Part shown: positions 32,785 to 43,738 of the stretch, piece by piece | Position numbering within the stretch: position 1 is the stretch's first letter | Layout of the letters: every line of letters begins with the position of its first letter | Assembly: GCA_964059195.1 (NCBI GenBank) | Contig: CAXKWD010000005.1 | Span: 140,455,686-140,519,685, forward strand | Length of the DNA: 64,000 nucleotides | Origin: Ectobius pallidus | Taxonomy: Eukaryota > Arthropoda > Insecta > Blattodea > Ectobiidae | Direction of reading: 5' to 3' | Notes under the pieces: generated by a model | The model's input: only the letters and a program-made list of their open reading frames with translations | Told to the model about the DNA's origin: nothing | Database searches by the model: none | Program-made: the position numbers and the translations under genes

Positions 32785-33692
32785 CTATAAGTAAGAGAAA
32801 GTCACTGCCAATCTTCGTGTCACATCCTCAGAAGATAACTACCGTATATTACGGACTATCAGGCTCTCCGGACCATAAGACGCAACTTGATTTCAGTATG
32901 GAACTTTAAAGGAAAATAAATTTAAAGTTATTCTAAACGAAACATATTAAAGGGAATAATATACTTCATTGCATAAACAAATTTAAATTTAAATCTCTTC
33001 TAATTTAAAACCTGCGTTGTACGAAAATGTCTTCTGTACATGACACAACGCGTAAATTTTAACTGAACTGATTTCTCATGAGAGACTGAAAATACTTTTA
33101 CACCCTCTAACCCTCAACTCAGCATACATAAGTGTAACGGGACAAGGCTGCTTAGAGGTTATTGCATTCATTTAAACTACCCGGCGGAGACAACTCCTTT
33201 CGTATAAAAGAACTCAATATTCCTGTCTTTTCGCATTCTAGGCCTATACCTGGTTTTCAGCTACCCTTATTTTGCGATTGTGACAAGTGCACTGATGTAC
33301 AATCTGTACCAAAATTTGTAACTATCTTAACATTTACACACCTTGTTTATAACTAGAGTATTCCGGCAATATTTACTAAAATGTAATTTTTTTTAGTGTA
33401 CTTCGGACCATTAGTCACACCCAACTATCAATGCTCTGTTTTCTTGGAAAAAAAGTGCGTCTTATGGCCCTTAAAATACGGCAATCCAAGTACAAAAATT
33501 GTGTATTCATATGAGTTTTCTGGAGCTAGGCTGTTCACAGACACATAGACATGTTTATGAAAATAGTATTCTTGGATTCAGGGGACCTCAAAACATTTTT
33601 TGTAAAAAAAAATTAACTTCGAATTTTGAGGTCGAGTACAATACTTAGTCTATCAATAGTACCTAGGGCACGGGGAGAGGAAGTAGAAAAAG
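32785..33692 (-). mobile_element. HINE-B, truncated copy split by a MITE
   Basis: AGAGAAAGTCACTGCCAATC and CACATCCTCAGAAG to the left of the inserted element, and TTTCTGGAGCTAGGCTGTTC, ACAGACACATAGACATG and GGGGAGAGGAAGTAG to the right, are consecutive parts of HINE-B. The hairpin end is missing. Confidence 0.65.
32840..33483. mobile_element. TIR MITE (TACCGTAT ends) nested in HINE-B
   Basis: Ends are TACCGTATATTACGG with CCATAAGACGCA inward, and TGCGTCTTATGGCCC with AAAATACGGCA outward. They form an interrupted inverted repeat of about 35-40 bp. No coding capacity. The host HINE-B sequence continues on both sides. Confidence 0.75.
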
Positions 33693-33760
33693 GAGTCAAA
33701 TGTAGTGGTCTGAGATTTAAAATAAGTTATTTTGCGAAATATCCAACAAAATAGAAGGAA

Positions 33761-33928
33761 TTTAACGCCGAAATAAGTGGTTTTATTTCACCAAAAAAAT
33801 CAGGTTCCTATCCATAATTATTATTTTTACGGACACTAGGCTGATTTAACGCCGAAATAAGTGGTTTTATTTCACCAAAAAAATCAGGTTCCTATCCATA
33901 ATTATTATTTTCACGGACACTAGGCTGA
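33761..33928. repeat. 84-bp tandem duplication (two copies)
   Basis: 33761-33844 and 33845-33928 are the same 84-base unit, differing visibly only at one base (TTTTTACGG against TTTTCACGG). Begins TTTAACGCCGAAATAAGTGG. Confidence 0.95.
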
Positions 33929-36019
33929 TTCTCGTCCAAGTTTGAAGTCCAACTTCGATCTTGCGTGCAGGCGGGGCCGAGGAATGCAGCTGCTTATTTA
34001 AGTCCTAATGTAAAACAGAAAATCGGAAAATCCCACGCCTAGAGTAGGGAAATACATACTATAGATTTAAAAAAGTATTATTCTTTCTTTTTAACTGACA
34101 TAGGTAGATTGTTGTCGTTTTCCTGTAAAATATCTATTCCTATTGATGTTTTATACTGGAAGTCCCCTGTTTCTTAGATCAATTTAAGAACTAGATCGAA
34201 ATTTAAAAGAAATCAAGTGAAAAGGTGTGACTTCCTTCTGCATGTGTATTGTGAAGTGGGAGTAAGTTTTATTTGCGTCCATCTTTCAGGGTCTGGCTAG
34301 TTTCCCAATGCTGAATCATAATAAAAGCTCCTGCCTGCCCCAGCAACCAACGATACACAGATTCTAAGTGGGTTGCCTGCGCTCCTAGGCTGACAGTCAT
34401 CGCCTCACCAACATTTCGCATGCTGGGTAACAACACTGAGCTGAAATGAACTGCTGAAGCAAGCAGTGCTACCAATGCACTATACGAAAAAGTCTCTATC
34501 TTGACACGCGGAGCGAACTGTAACATTAGTTTCTACAGTTGATGCAGCCAACCACTACATCAAACTGAAAATGCTAGAATCTATAAACTTCACCCAAATT
34601 AATTCAAATAATAATTCATGTCAGGTTTCTGGTTCACACCGGTAACAGTTTGTCTATCGTTGTAGGCCTAAATGTAAGTATTCATAAACAAAAATTCTAA
34701 ATACAGGATATAATTATTTTCCTATACTAATTTTTTAATTCATTATTCTTCCTTGTACAAGTCTCAATTTTCGTGAGAAAAAGAGCAGATTTTTTTTTCT
34801 TTCTAAATTTTAGTAAAATATGTGAAACATCACGAACAACGTCTTAGGATCGAACTTAGCTCTGGGTTAGTATTTTTATTGTTAGAAGTAGAAATATTAA
34901 GGGTGGAATAGTTTCATTAGAGTCCTGTGGAATATAGCCAACAAGGAAAACGTGCACAAAGGTTAAAAACGAAGGCGGAAACAAAGAATATGAAAAGCAA
35001 GTCTAACAAAAATGACAAAAGAAAACGTTCCCTTTCTATTATACTATGTTTCATCCACTTATTTTCTATTATTCTCTTATAAGAAATGTTTTATAGACCT
35101 AAATAAAAAAATGAAATGCCATATTTTAACGGTTGCGTTGACATCCAATAAAATGATTGCGAATGGTGTATTTTCTTGACTGTATTTTTTATATGCTAAT
35201 GCATTTGCTGGCTAGTGCCTAAACGGATAGTGATACCAAAATGATTAATTTCTTTATTTCTATTTCTAATACTAGGATTTCTTTTTTATTATCAAGAGTT
35301 GGTCATTTGAGTGAAATATGACGTACTAATTAAGAAGGAATAAACAAATTTAGCTGAAAGTAGAATTTTACCAAGCAAGCAAATGTAAGAATTTCTTAGT
35401 TAAATAGGCCAATAAGTAACTCGACGCAGCTCGCCATTTTGTTTTAAGTTGACAATGCATTTTGTTCACAGCATGAGATTCGTCAAAATGTACAATCTAG
35501 AAAGAACAAATATATTATAAAGTATTCAGGCTAATTTTAGCTTCCAGGATCGATACATGAACTCTGATTCCTGTGCATGAAGTTAGGAGCACTATAACTT
35601 GAGGGAGGTCCCTGGATAGTATGTACTAGAAAATGGGCAAGCACGTGGTGTCTTGATGCGGTTATGCACCCAGGACAATCGCATGTTACAAAATCAATAC
35701 CACCGTATCCGTGGGATTGACACTTTTACTCCCGTAGACCCACCCATGGCAGATCTCGGAGAAGATAATTTACCTCAGCTCAAACAATATGTAATCCTTT
35801 ATCGCATTCCATTCAATTAATTTGAAATTATCCACTTTTCATGCTTTAATATTCTCTCTTTACGACCTAAAGTTTATAGTCTTCGTTGCAGTCTGGGACA
35901 AAGCGATGGGGGGGGGGGGAGGAACTGTGAAGATGTTATTTCTTTGTTTCTTTTTTCATATTCGACACACATTGACATATTCAATTAGCCCTACATATTA
36001 ATGAAGATATATTATTAAG

Positions 36020-36053
<34 letters not shown>

Positions 36054-37533
36054 CTGCTACTACTATTGGTGCACAAAACAACAGGCCCAACGGGAGAAGT
36101 TTAAATGTCGAAGTGCTAAGCACAAATTTTACCTAGTGAAATCTTATGAGCTCTAAAATATATGCCAATGTGTGCGTGTGTGACAGTACTTGTTTTTTCA
36201 ATGCCTAGAAATAAAATCTATTCATGTCAGAAGTCTTATGTAATGCATAATAGTGCCTCCACCTATCACTGGTAAACACTGCTTTATACCTCCAAAGTCA
36301 AAATAGGCGATTATAAAAGGGAAAAATTGAGTTTTCGAAAATTCCCACACAAAAAAACGCCAGGTTTGAAGGATATATTAAAAGCTGAGCATTTACAATG
36401 CAATAAAAATTTGAAATAAATAAGTAAATGGACAAATAAGCAATACTTCCATACTTAAACAAACTGTATGTGAAGAAAAATGTTGACAAGAATTAAATTC
36501 TACCAATAACAATAATTCATTTCATTTTTTCCTTGATCCAGCTTCCTATGTCCAAGAAGCTAACTCTCAAACGTTCCTAAGATCAATTTTATTTTAGCAC
36601 AACACCTACGATGGGATTTCCTGCTACAAGGTATTCCGATCGAAGTCTGATACGAAATTGAACTGTCTCCAGTTCGTGCTGCATGACCTGACCATCTCAT
36701 GCCACAATTAATACGATATGGTGCAACAAAGTTTTAATCTGGTTATAGGAATACTAATGAGAGTATTGCTGTTTTATAAAAGTTGTGTTTAATTTCAAAT
36801 ACAAGAACATTTAGTTGTTGAAGTCTTGCACTATATTATTATCAGGTATAAGCCGACTTGTCTTAATGGCGTTCAAACAGATCAACGGCCCTATAAATTT
36901 GAATTCGGTCTTACTTTATGTAATACAAGCCTATTTACTTAAACTTGTCTAAAATAATATTAGATAATTAAACGTGTCAGATCTTGAAAATAAGAATACT
37001 TAATAAAGCGCAATAGTCTAGTAATCATATTCAGAGCATATTCTAATTTTAAAGTAATATTATTTAAGCATTTTAAAGACAATAATACAAGATAAGATAA
37101 TTAAATACAAAATTTCTTGAGAATTCTTAGGCACAATGAATATCTTTTAAGAGTAAGACACGACTTATTATTGCACTGCGAGCATCATTTTACCAACAGG
37201 TTTCTAGCAACCAAGAAAGCAGCATATTGTTCACAGAAAAATTAGCACATGCAGTCTGAATTTAGCCCAATTTAAAGCAGAATAAGAATTAAAGCATTCT
37301 TAAAGTACAATGGTACTAGATAAATGGAAATCAGATTCTCAAAACGAGAAATATTGATAAGAAAAAACTTACCCTTTCCAGTTTTATATTAATGTAGGTA
37401 ATATAACGATTAGTTCTGAAATTACGAGTTGCCTTTTAAAGACTATTTTAAGAATACCTGACAAAATCAATTATTGTCTACTGCATTGTAATTATATGAA
37501 CATATTACTTAACAAGCTAAAAAAATCGCTTAG
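33929..37533. other. Long unassigned stretch
   Basis: Mostly AT-rich unique-looking DNA. It holds an 85-codon minus ORF at 34269-34526 with protein-like composition but no recognised family (see findings), a G run at 35907-35918, and (TTA)n at about 36019-36052. No repeat boundary recognised. Confidence 0.4.
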
Positions 37534-37541
37534 GTCATAAG

Positions 37542-38225
37542 TAGACCTGGGATTTTAAGGCAAATGCCTATTTTGTTCCTTATGAAATAACATGAAAATT
37601 TTTAAATATGTTGACATTTCATGATAAATCACTTATATGTATAGAGTTTTATAGTGCCCTAAAATGCCTATTTGGACCTTTGGAGCCTATTTTTACTATT
37701 TTAGTGCCTAAAATGCCTATTCTGTACATTTAAAATAAAATTCAACTTCTGTAACTTTTAAAATCATTTAATGGAGATCCCTGAATGAAGAGCAGAGCAG
37801 CAGAGGGTGGGTTTTTCACAAAAACTTTATTTTCCTAAACAATTGTCGCCAAAGGAATGCTGACTGACGGGGGAGGATTAGCTCAAAACAACAGATAGCA
37901 GGTAAATAGTAAGAAGGAACATACTGTGCCAATTTTTCATATAAACCAAAACCGTTTTTGATAAACGTATTTTTAATTCTGTCTTAATTTTGCAATTATT
38001 TCTATTCAGAATAGGTATACCACGTTTCTTACAGTAAAAAAAAAAAGATCACGTTTCAGTTTAAAAGCATATTGTAGTATTTTAAAGTCTATTTTCTGTC
38101 TATTCACATTTTTAAAACAGATTTTAAGTGCCTATTTTCTCTTTTAAAAGCCTATTTACTTGTTTTAAAAGCCTATTTTAGGTGCCTAAAACTAATTTTT
38201 TTTAGAGCCTAAAATCCCAGGTCTA
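37542..38225. mobile_element. hAT-type non-autonomous element, perfect 8-bp duplication
   Basis: GTCATAAG occurs on both sides (37534-37541 and 38226-38233). Termini are TAGACCTGGGATTTTA and TAAAATCCCAGGTCTA, 16 bp exact. The interior has many TGCCTATTTT-type sub-repeats on either strand. Non-coding. Confidence 0.93.
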
Positions 38226-38233
38226 GTCATAAG

Positions 38234-38359
38234 ACCTTTGTAGCTGCGTTTCGTGAACAAAATACCATCACACTATTCGCTCATCTAATATACAGTACAA
38301 AATTGAAAGTATGTATGTATGCAATTCAGTTCTCGTAGCAACAACATTGTCTAGTGTTC
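38234..38359. other. Short spacer between two hAT elements
   Basis: Nothing seen. Confidence 0.4.
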
Positions 38360-38367
38360 ATATAGGG

Positions 38368-38636
38368 CAGCGTTTCTCAACCTATGGTCCACGGACCACT
38401 GGTGGTCCGCGAAGATGGCGCAGAGGGTCCGCAGACATAATTAAAAATATCATAAAGCAAGTGAAAAGTAAACAAGTAAAATTTTTTCACATATTTCGTT
38501 ATAATGACCTATAATTAATACCCCAAATATTAAGAATATAGGACTTCTTTTAAAAATGGTATGTAAAATTAGGGGTCCGTAAATTTTTTTTAGACATTTT
38601 AGAGGTCCTTGGATTCAAAAAGGTTGAGAAACGCTG
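38368..38636. mobile_element. hAT-type MITE (CAGCGTTTCTCAACC), perfect 8-bp duplication
   Basis: ATATAGGG flanks both sides (38360-38367 and 38637-38644). Termini CAGCGTTTCTCAACC and GGTTGAGAAACGCTG are exact inverse. 269 bp with GTCCGCGAAGATGG-type interior. A right-end fragment lies at 30312-30356. Confidence 0.95.
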
Positions 38637-38754
38637 ATATAGGGCTTTGGAAGTGCATGATACTTGGCTTTGACAAATTAGAAACGTTATTGATATAATT
38701 CATTGGTGTAAATAGAGAAAGAAAATGAATTCCACGAAAATAATGCACAATGTG

Positions 38755-38899
38755 ACGAAGTCACATAACTTTCTCTACTCTGGACATGGACAATGTTATT
38801 TTCTCACTTCACATTTTGATGTAGAATAAGAGATCGTATAGCGGGGACAGCATTTTCAGTTTTCTCAGTCCGAGTTTGTGCCCAATATGGGTAGCGAGT
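38755..38899 (-). mobile_element. HINE-B hairpin-end fragment
   Basis: GTCACATAACTTTCTCTAC, TTTTCTCACTTCACATTTTG and AATAAGAGATCGTATAGCG correspond in order to 28390-28720 of the complete copy, with the interior shortened. Confidence 0.55.
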
Positions 38900-38913
38900 A
38901 TGCTATATCATAA

Positions 38914-38987
38914 CTCCGTGGCGCTACATCCCTAGAGGGACTTGGCTTACCACCCAACCGCTGCGTCATCTACCACGGGCAGATAGC
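38914..38987 (-). mobile_element. SINE-C 3' fragment with 14-bp target duplication
   Basis: ATGCTATATCATAA is present at 38900-38913 and again at 38988-39001. The 74 bases between are the SINE-C tail in reverse (CTCCGTGGCGCTACATCCC to ACCACGGGCAGATAGC). A 14-bp duplication and 5' truncation are signs of LINE-driven retroposition. Confidence 0.9.
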
Positions 38988-39001
38988 ATGCTATATCATA
39001 A

Positions 39002-39719
39002 GTCTGTAAAAATTCTATCACTGATACGTCATTCATCGCTGTAGGCTACGTATTAGTTGAGATGTTTATTGTAAGCCTGTAAAAAGAGACAGAATAGGTT
39101 GGAATATTTTATTCTTATGTGCGCGGTAAATTATTACGTCTTAGATTTTTGGGGAAGAATGTGATACTGATTTTTAATTTTTTTTTATTTTAGCCCCGAA
39201 ATGTTTGTATGTCAACAAGAAAGCGAGAAATAAAATATATCGTAAAGACAGTAAAATGTTAGGAATCTTTGTTTCTTCTTATTTCAACCGCAAGGACTTA
39301 CAGCTAGGAAATCAAAGTCCTCCATAATTTAATTTTTAATTACACGCAGATACAAAGCCCGGGCGATTCCGGGCCTTTTAAGCTACTAAGTTGTAAATTT
39401 GAAATTCTGATTCATGCAAGTACTGTACAGATGTAGGTCCATTTACTTTTAAATGGAATCTTGAAATATATCACTGGTTACTTCAGTCTCACAGGATCCA
39501 ATATTTCATAGTGTTAAGTTCTATCAGTCGAAATATGAACAAGTTTTTGCAGGTAAGAACAAACCTATTTCATTCATCCTATGGGGATCATTAATGAAAA
39601 GCCTACCTTCAGGAGAGAGCATACTTTTATTTATTATTTCTTCTCCATGCATACTTCGCGTTAATTTATGTACTGATTTCTGAACCATTTCATCTTTCTC
39701 TCGTTCGATGCCACACTTC
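39002..39719. other. Unassigned DNA
   Basis: AT-rich. A CGGGCCTTTTAAGCTACT piece at about 39373-39392 resembles one near 13470. No gene. Confidence 0.4.
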
Positions 39720-40089
39720 AGGGGCGTAGCCTGAGTTTTGGTTCGGGAGGGGCCCACCGGAGGGTCTGTAAAGTACTCCCCCGATTTTTTGTAAAATTAA
39801 ACCGCTAAATTGCATCTTAATGTAGGCTATATTTGAGTTACAAAAAAAAAAAATGAACACATAACACAATTTTTACATCAAAATACTCGTAATAACATTT
39901 TGAAAAAAAGGCAATAAAATTAAATATGAAGGTTGAATTTTACAACTTTTAGGTGCTTTTTGTCTCAATATAAAATGTCATAAGGGCAACAAAACACTTC
40001 ATTAAAAATACGAAATGAGAAGTACATTTTAATTTAGTGACATTTTATTAATTTTTTTTTTCGGAGGGAGGCCCGGACCCCCTCCCTGC
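39720..40089. mobile_element. Possible hAT-like element with weak ends
   Basis: The left end CAGGGGCGTAGCC is a common hAT-type start. The right end, near CCCCCTCCCTG at 40089, is only a partial inverse, and the flanks CCACACTT and CCTCACCT agree at six of eight positions. It could be a decayed element or chance. Confidence 0.35.
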
Positions 40090-40978
40090 CTCACCTCACT
40101 TAATCGTAGCCATTTTGTTGTTTGTATCCTCGTCACGGCTAATGTGGTTCTTAAAAGGAAGGACCACTTAACAGCTCAGCGATAATAAGCATGTTAACAG
40201 TACTATTATTGATTAACGTTATTGGTCCAAATCGAAGTGGACTTATGAGTTAAATAGAAACATTAATACTGTGAATATAAGGAGGAGGTATATTTATTTT
40301 GCAAAAGCTGACAAGGAAATAACATCCCGCTTGACCTTTGAGTGCGATGTGTGTGTTTGGCCCTGGCGACAAGAGAGATCGATCCGAGCAAAGACGTGTT
40401 GGCCGCTCCCCCCACCTTCACTCTCTTTACATATTGGCGAAAATCAGGTCTCATCTCAACTGATGCGCTTCCTAGCGGCCGCCCAGTGGATTAAACACAT
40501 CCACATTATTTATTTAAACCGCATAGCAGCCACGCCGCAGCCATGTTGCATGTGTGCGGGGTTCGATATCCCACCAACAAGGGGATATGCCAGTTCTTCA
40601 AGGAACAGCATCCCGCAGAGACAATCTTTCAGTCTCCACCTCAATCCTATCCCCACTAAAATTGATCTGTATAAAGTATAACCTGTATCAACAAAGGAAG
40701 CATATAAGCTCGACCAGAAATACAGTATTTTTTATTCGTGTTTATTTTGAAGTTAGCGATGAAGATGATGATAATAATATAACAATAATAATAAATGGAA
40801 TACCACTCATGCCAACTTAGGCCTATTAATAGTACAAGATATATACTTTTGAAATTCTATTTAGAATTTGGCCATAGAATTGTGAACTTGTATACTGTAC
40901 TGAGATTATAATCTATATATTTGATATTATGTGACATTAGAGAAAAAGAAAGAACATACTATTAGAACATTAAAAAAA
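40090..40978. other. Unassigned DNA with a GC-richer core
   Basis: 40320-40570 is GC-richer with GCGGCCGCCC and GCCACGCCGCAGCCATG. ORFs on both strands (40271-40681 plus, 40263-40454 minus) do not resemble known proteins. It could be a promoter or unannotated exon, but I see no decisive signal. Confidence 0.3.
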
Positions 40979-41560
40979 AACTCGGTGGCGCTACATCACC
41001 GAAAGGACCATAGGCGTAACCAGACCGACCATATGGGGGGTTATAACATCCGGGGGGTCTGGGAGGTATCCATACCCCCCCAGGCAGAGGGGGGTTCGGG
41101 GGCCCTCCCCCGGAAAATTTTAAAAATTAAGATGCACAAAACAAGTTTTAAGCTTCCCACGCTTTATACTCGTATTAAGTAATTTATAAGTAGACTTAAA
41201 AAAATTGTACAATTTTCCTTTTTTTAATCAATGGGGGGGGGTTCAAACCCCCTAACCCCCCCCCTCGTTACACCTCTGGAAAGGACTATCCTAACTACCC
41301 GACACCTTCGTCATCTACCATAGGCAGGAGTGGGGGCATGTGGTCAGCATGCCGTCACCTACAGCCGATGACGGTTTCAATGACCAGAGCCGCTAATTTT
41401 TTTATCGAGTAGCTCCTCAGTTTGAATCACTAGGCTGAGTGCACCCTGTTCCAGACTTCCCTATCTCAGAAGAATCCGAAGAGGTACCGGGGAACGAACC
41501 CAGGCCTGGGGATCCATAGCCAGCGTCGATAACCAAGAGACCAATGGCCAGCAGGCAACG
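40979..41560 (-). mobile_element. SINE-C copy split by a hAT MITE
   Basis: CTCGGTGGCGCTACATCACC precedes, and CCGACACCTTCGTCATCTACC, GCATGTGGTCAGCATGCCG and CTCCTCAGTTTGAATCACTAGG follow the inserted element. The tRNA-like head lies near 41490-41560 (on the minus strand CTCTTGGTTATCGACGCTGG, and B box GGTTCGTTCCC). Confidence 0.8.
41009..41278. mobile_element. hAT-type MITE nested in SINE-C, perfect 8-bp duplication
   Basis: GAAAGGAC flanks both sides (41001-41008 and 41279-41286). The left end CATAGGCGTAACC matches the element at 15839; the right end CGTTACACCTCTG is slightly diverged. One interior unit only, against about four in the other copy. Confidence 0.9.
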
Positions 41561-42224
41561 AATTCAAGTCCCGGTATCAAAGGAACTTTGTTTTAACTAT
41601 TCTCATGTAAAATTAACGTTAACGATATTCTTAGATTTTTTTTTTAAACAATGAAATAAGGTTCATATGGATAAAGGCATTAAAATTTAATGAACGAGGA
41701 AATTAATTTTACACACATAAATTAAGTACTAAAATTGTAATAAGTTTCCTACACAATATTTAAAAAAGAGCAATAAAACAAGTGATGATACCGATAAAAT
41801 ATACAACAGAAATCGTACGATTATGGGCAAGTAAATCGTCAATATTTGTAACTGAGAATTTTAAATGAACGAAGGAGTAGACTAGGTTTCTTGAACAAAT
41901 TCAGAACTGGAATCTACATTAAGCCATTACAGTCAGTGCACATCGGCTGCTGTCGAGACAGACTTCACCCAACCCTTCCCCTCCCGGTCAGGGACATTAG
42001 AACATGTTACTGAAAGGCAAGCAGATCTAGATTGTATCATTTCCGACTGTTCGCAATCCTTTCTTATGCCACGTACATAGGCCTAAGTAATAAAAACCCA
42101 CCTCATAAAACGCGTGCATTCAACTACTTCCCGTCAGTACGGAGGAAACAAGAGGAGGAAATAATTGTCATAATGAAAACGATACTGCTAATACACTGGG
42201 ATGTAAGCAAGAGCTTACTTACGG
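41561..42224. other. Unassigned DNA
   Basis: No gene recognised. 41930-41995 is GC-richer (CGGCTGCTGTCGAGACAG, CCCTCCCGGTCAGGG). Confidence 0.4.
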
Positions 42225-42510
42225 TAGATAACCTGTCGGCATAGAGAATAACTTCGTCTCATAAAAAAAAATGCTAGAGGTAAAAGAAATTAAACGGCAG
42301 TCAATCATGTAGTTAATAGGTTCCGTGGATTGAACAATCGGCCATTTTAAAGAGTTCCGCCCGCCATCTCGCGGAATAGCCCGGCAACTGGTTGTCTCGC
42401 ACCAAAACGGAATTTTAAAGAGGAAATGTCCAGAGATTACATGCTCAAAGCTTGATGTCCACACATTGTTTAAAATGACAGCGTCTACCGCCATTTTGTT
42501 GTTCCGTTCT
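42225..42510 (-). promoter_or_regulatory. Candidate promoter or first exon on the minus strand
   Basis: On the minus strand the block has several ATGGCGG/AAAATGGC motifs (AAAATGGCGGTAGACG, GAGATGGCGGGCGG), typical of housekeeping-gene 5' ends, and finishes at a donor-like ACC|GTAAGTAAG (42224 downward). It is on the same strand as the Tlk exon, about 18.7 kb upstream, so it could be a Tlk 5' exon. The 91-codon ORF through it does not look like a folded protein. This is inference only. Confidence 0.25.
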
Positions 42511-43687
42511 TTACGGAAAAGACAAATTAAAGCTTCTTACTATGTAGGTAGAAGATAAGTAAGAGTAGTCTGCCAGTACTCATTCAAAACAGTGTTATAA
42601 AATTAAGGTCAGCTTCCGGAAGTATTTAATATGCAGCGAATAGAAAGAAAATCGCTCTTGCACACGTACAAACGTTCTATGACATGCAGCTTAATGCTTT
42701 CTCATATAAGTTTTAGATATTCCAAATGTCCTACGTAAAATAATGAAGAAATTAATTCTACCCTTTAAGGCAAATCACACGCGAAAAAAAATGTGTCTCT
42801 GCATCAATAAATTGCTTGTACAAATATTCTTACTAGTTAAGCGATTTTCAAAATTTTATTAAGTAACATACCGGTACCTAAATAATAATACACATAACTT
42901 ACTACCAGTAATGAAATCAAAGCACCATTATGGGGGCTCAAATACTATAAAAACTCACTTTTTACAAAATAGCCTACTGAATAACCCTTCGTTGCACAGA
43001 TATCCATAAAACTTTGCACACTTATTCTACATTAAAGTAGCTTTAAACTGGTATATCACACATCTAATGATAATTCATATAATTTATAGTTTGAATTTTT
43101 TCTTTAAAAAAAACAACCCTGTAGTAAGAAACAAGATATCTAAAGTGAGTAATTGCAATTTTTCAATAAATCTGATAATACTATAAAGAACGCATTAAGA
43201 GTATAATTTTGTGATTAGCGTCACAATATTTATACCATATTTTTAATTTCAATCATTCAATTTAAATTAAATTTTAACCACTATGGCTCACCATTTAGAA
43301 TATGAGATTTAAGGAGGAAAATTGTAATTAACAATCAACTTCCTCACTTTGTTTAATGAAGGGTATAACTTTTTTAAATTCAAAATGTGAATTATATACA
43401 TGTTGATTGTGTTATATACCAAATTAAAGCTATTGTCATGTAGATTGGGTGTGAAAATTTTATGAACATCCTATCCAGTCACAAAATATTTACGAGTTTG
43501 TATACAATAAAAATTAAACTATTAATTAAACGAGGCTATTAAACGAGTTCCTATAACCAGGAAAGGATATTTTTATCATGTACGAAACACTAATTAAATA
43601 CTTCGACAGGAGGTTCTTATCCCGCTTAGCTTAATTCAGTATACTACGGAAAAAGTTTTACACATACAGTACAAATATAACACATAT

Positions 43688-43738
<51 letters not shown>

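Noticed and set aside
40263..40820. Overlapping ORFs in a GC-richer patch as exons
   Set aside because: Frames on both strands are open simply because of local composition, and no recognised motif or clean splice pair supports one of them.
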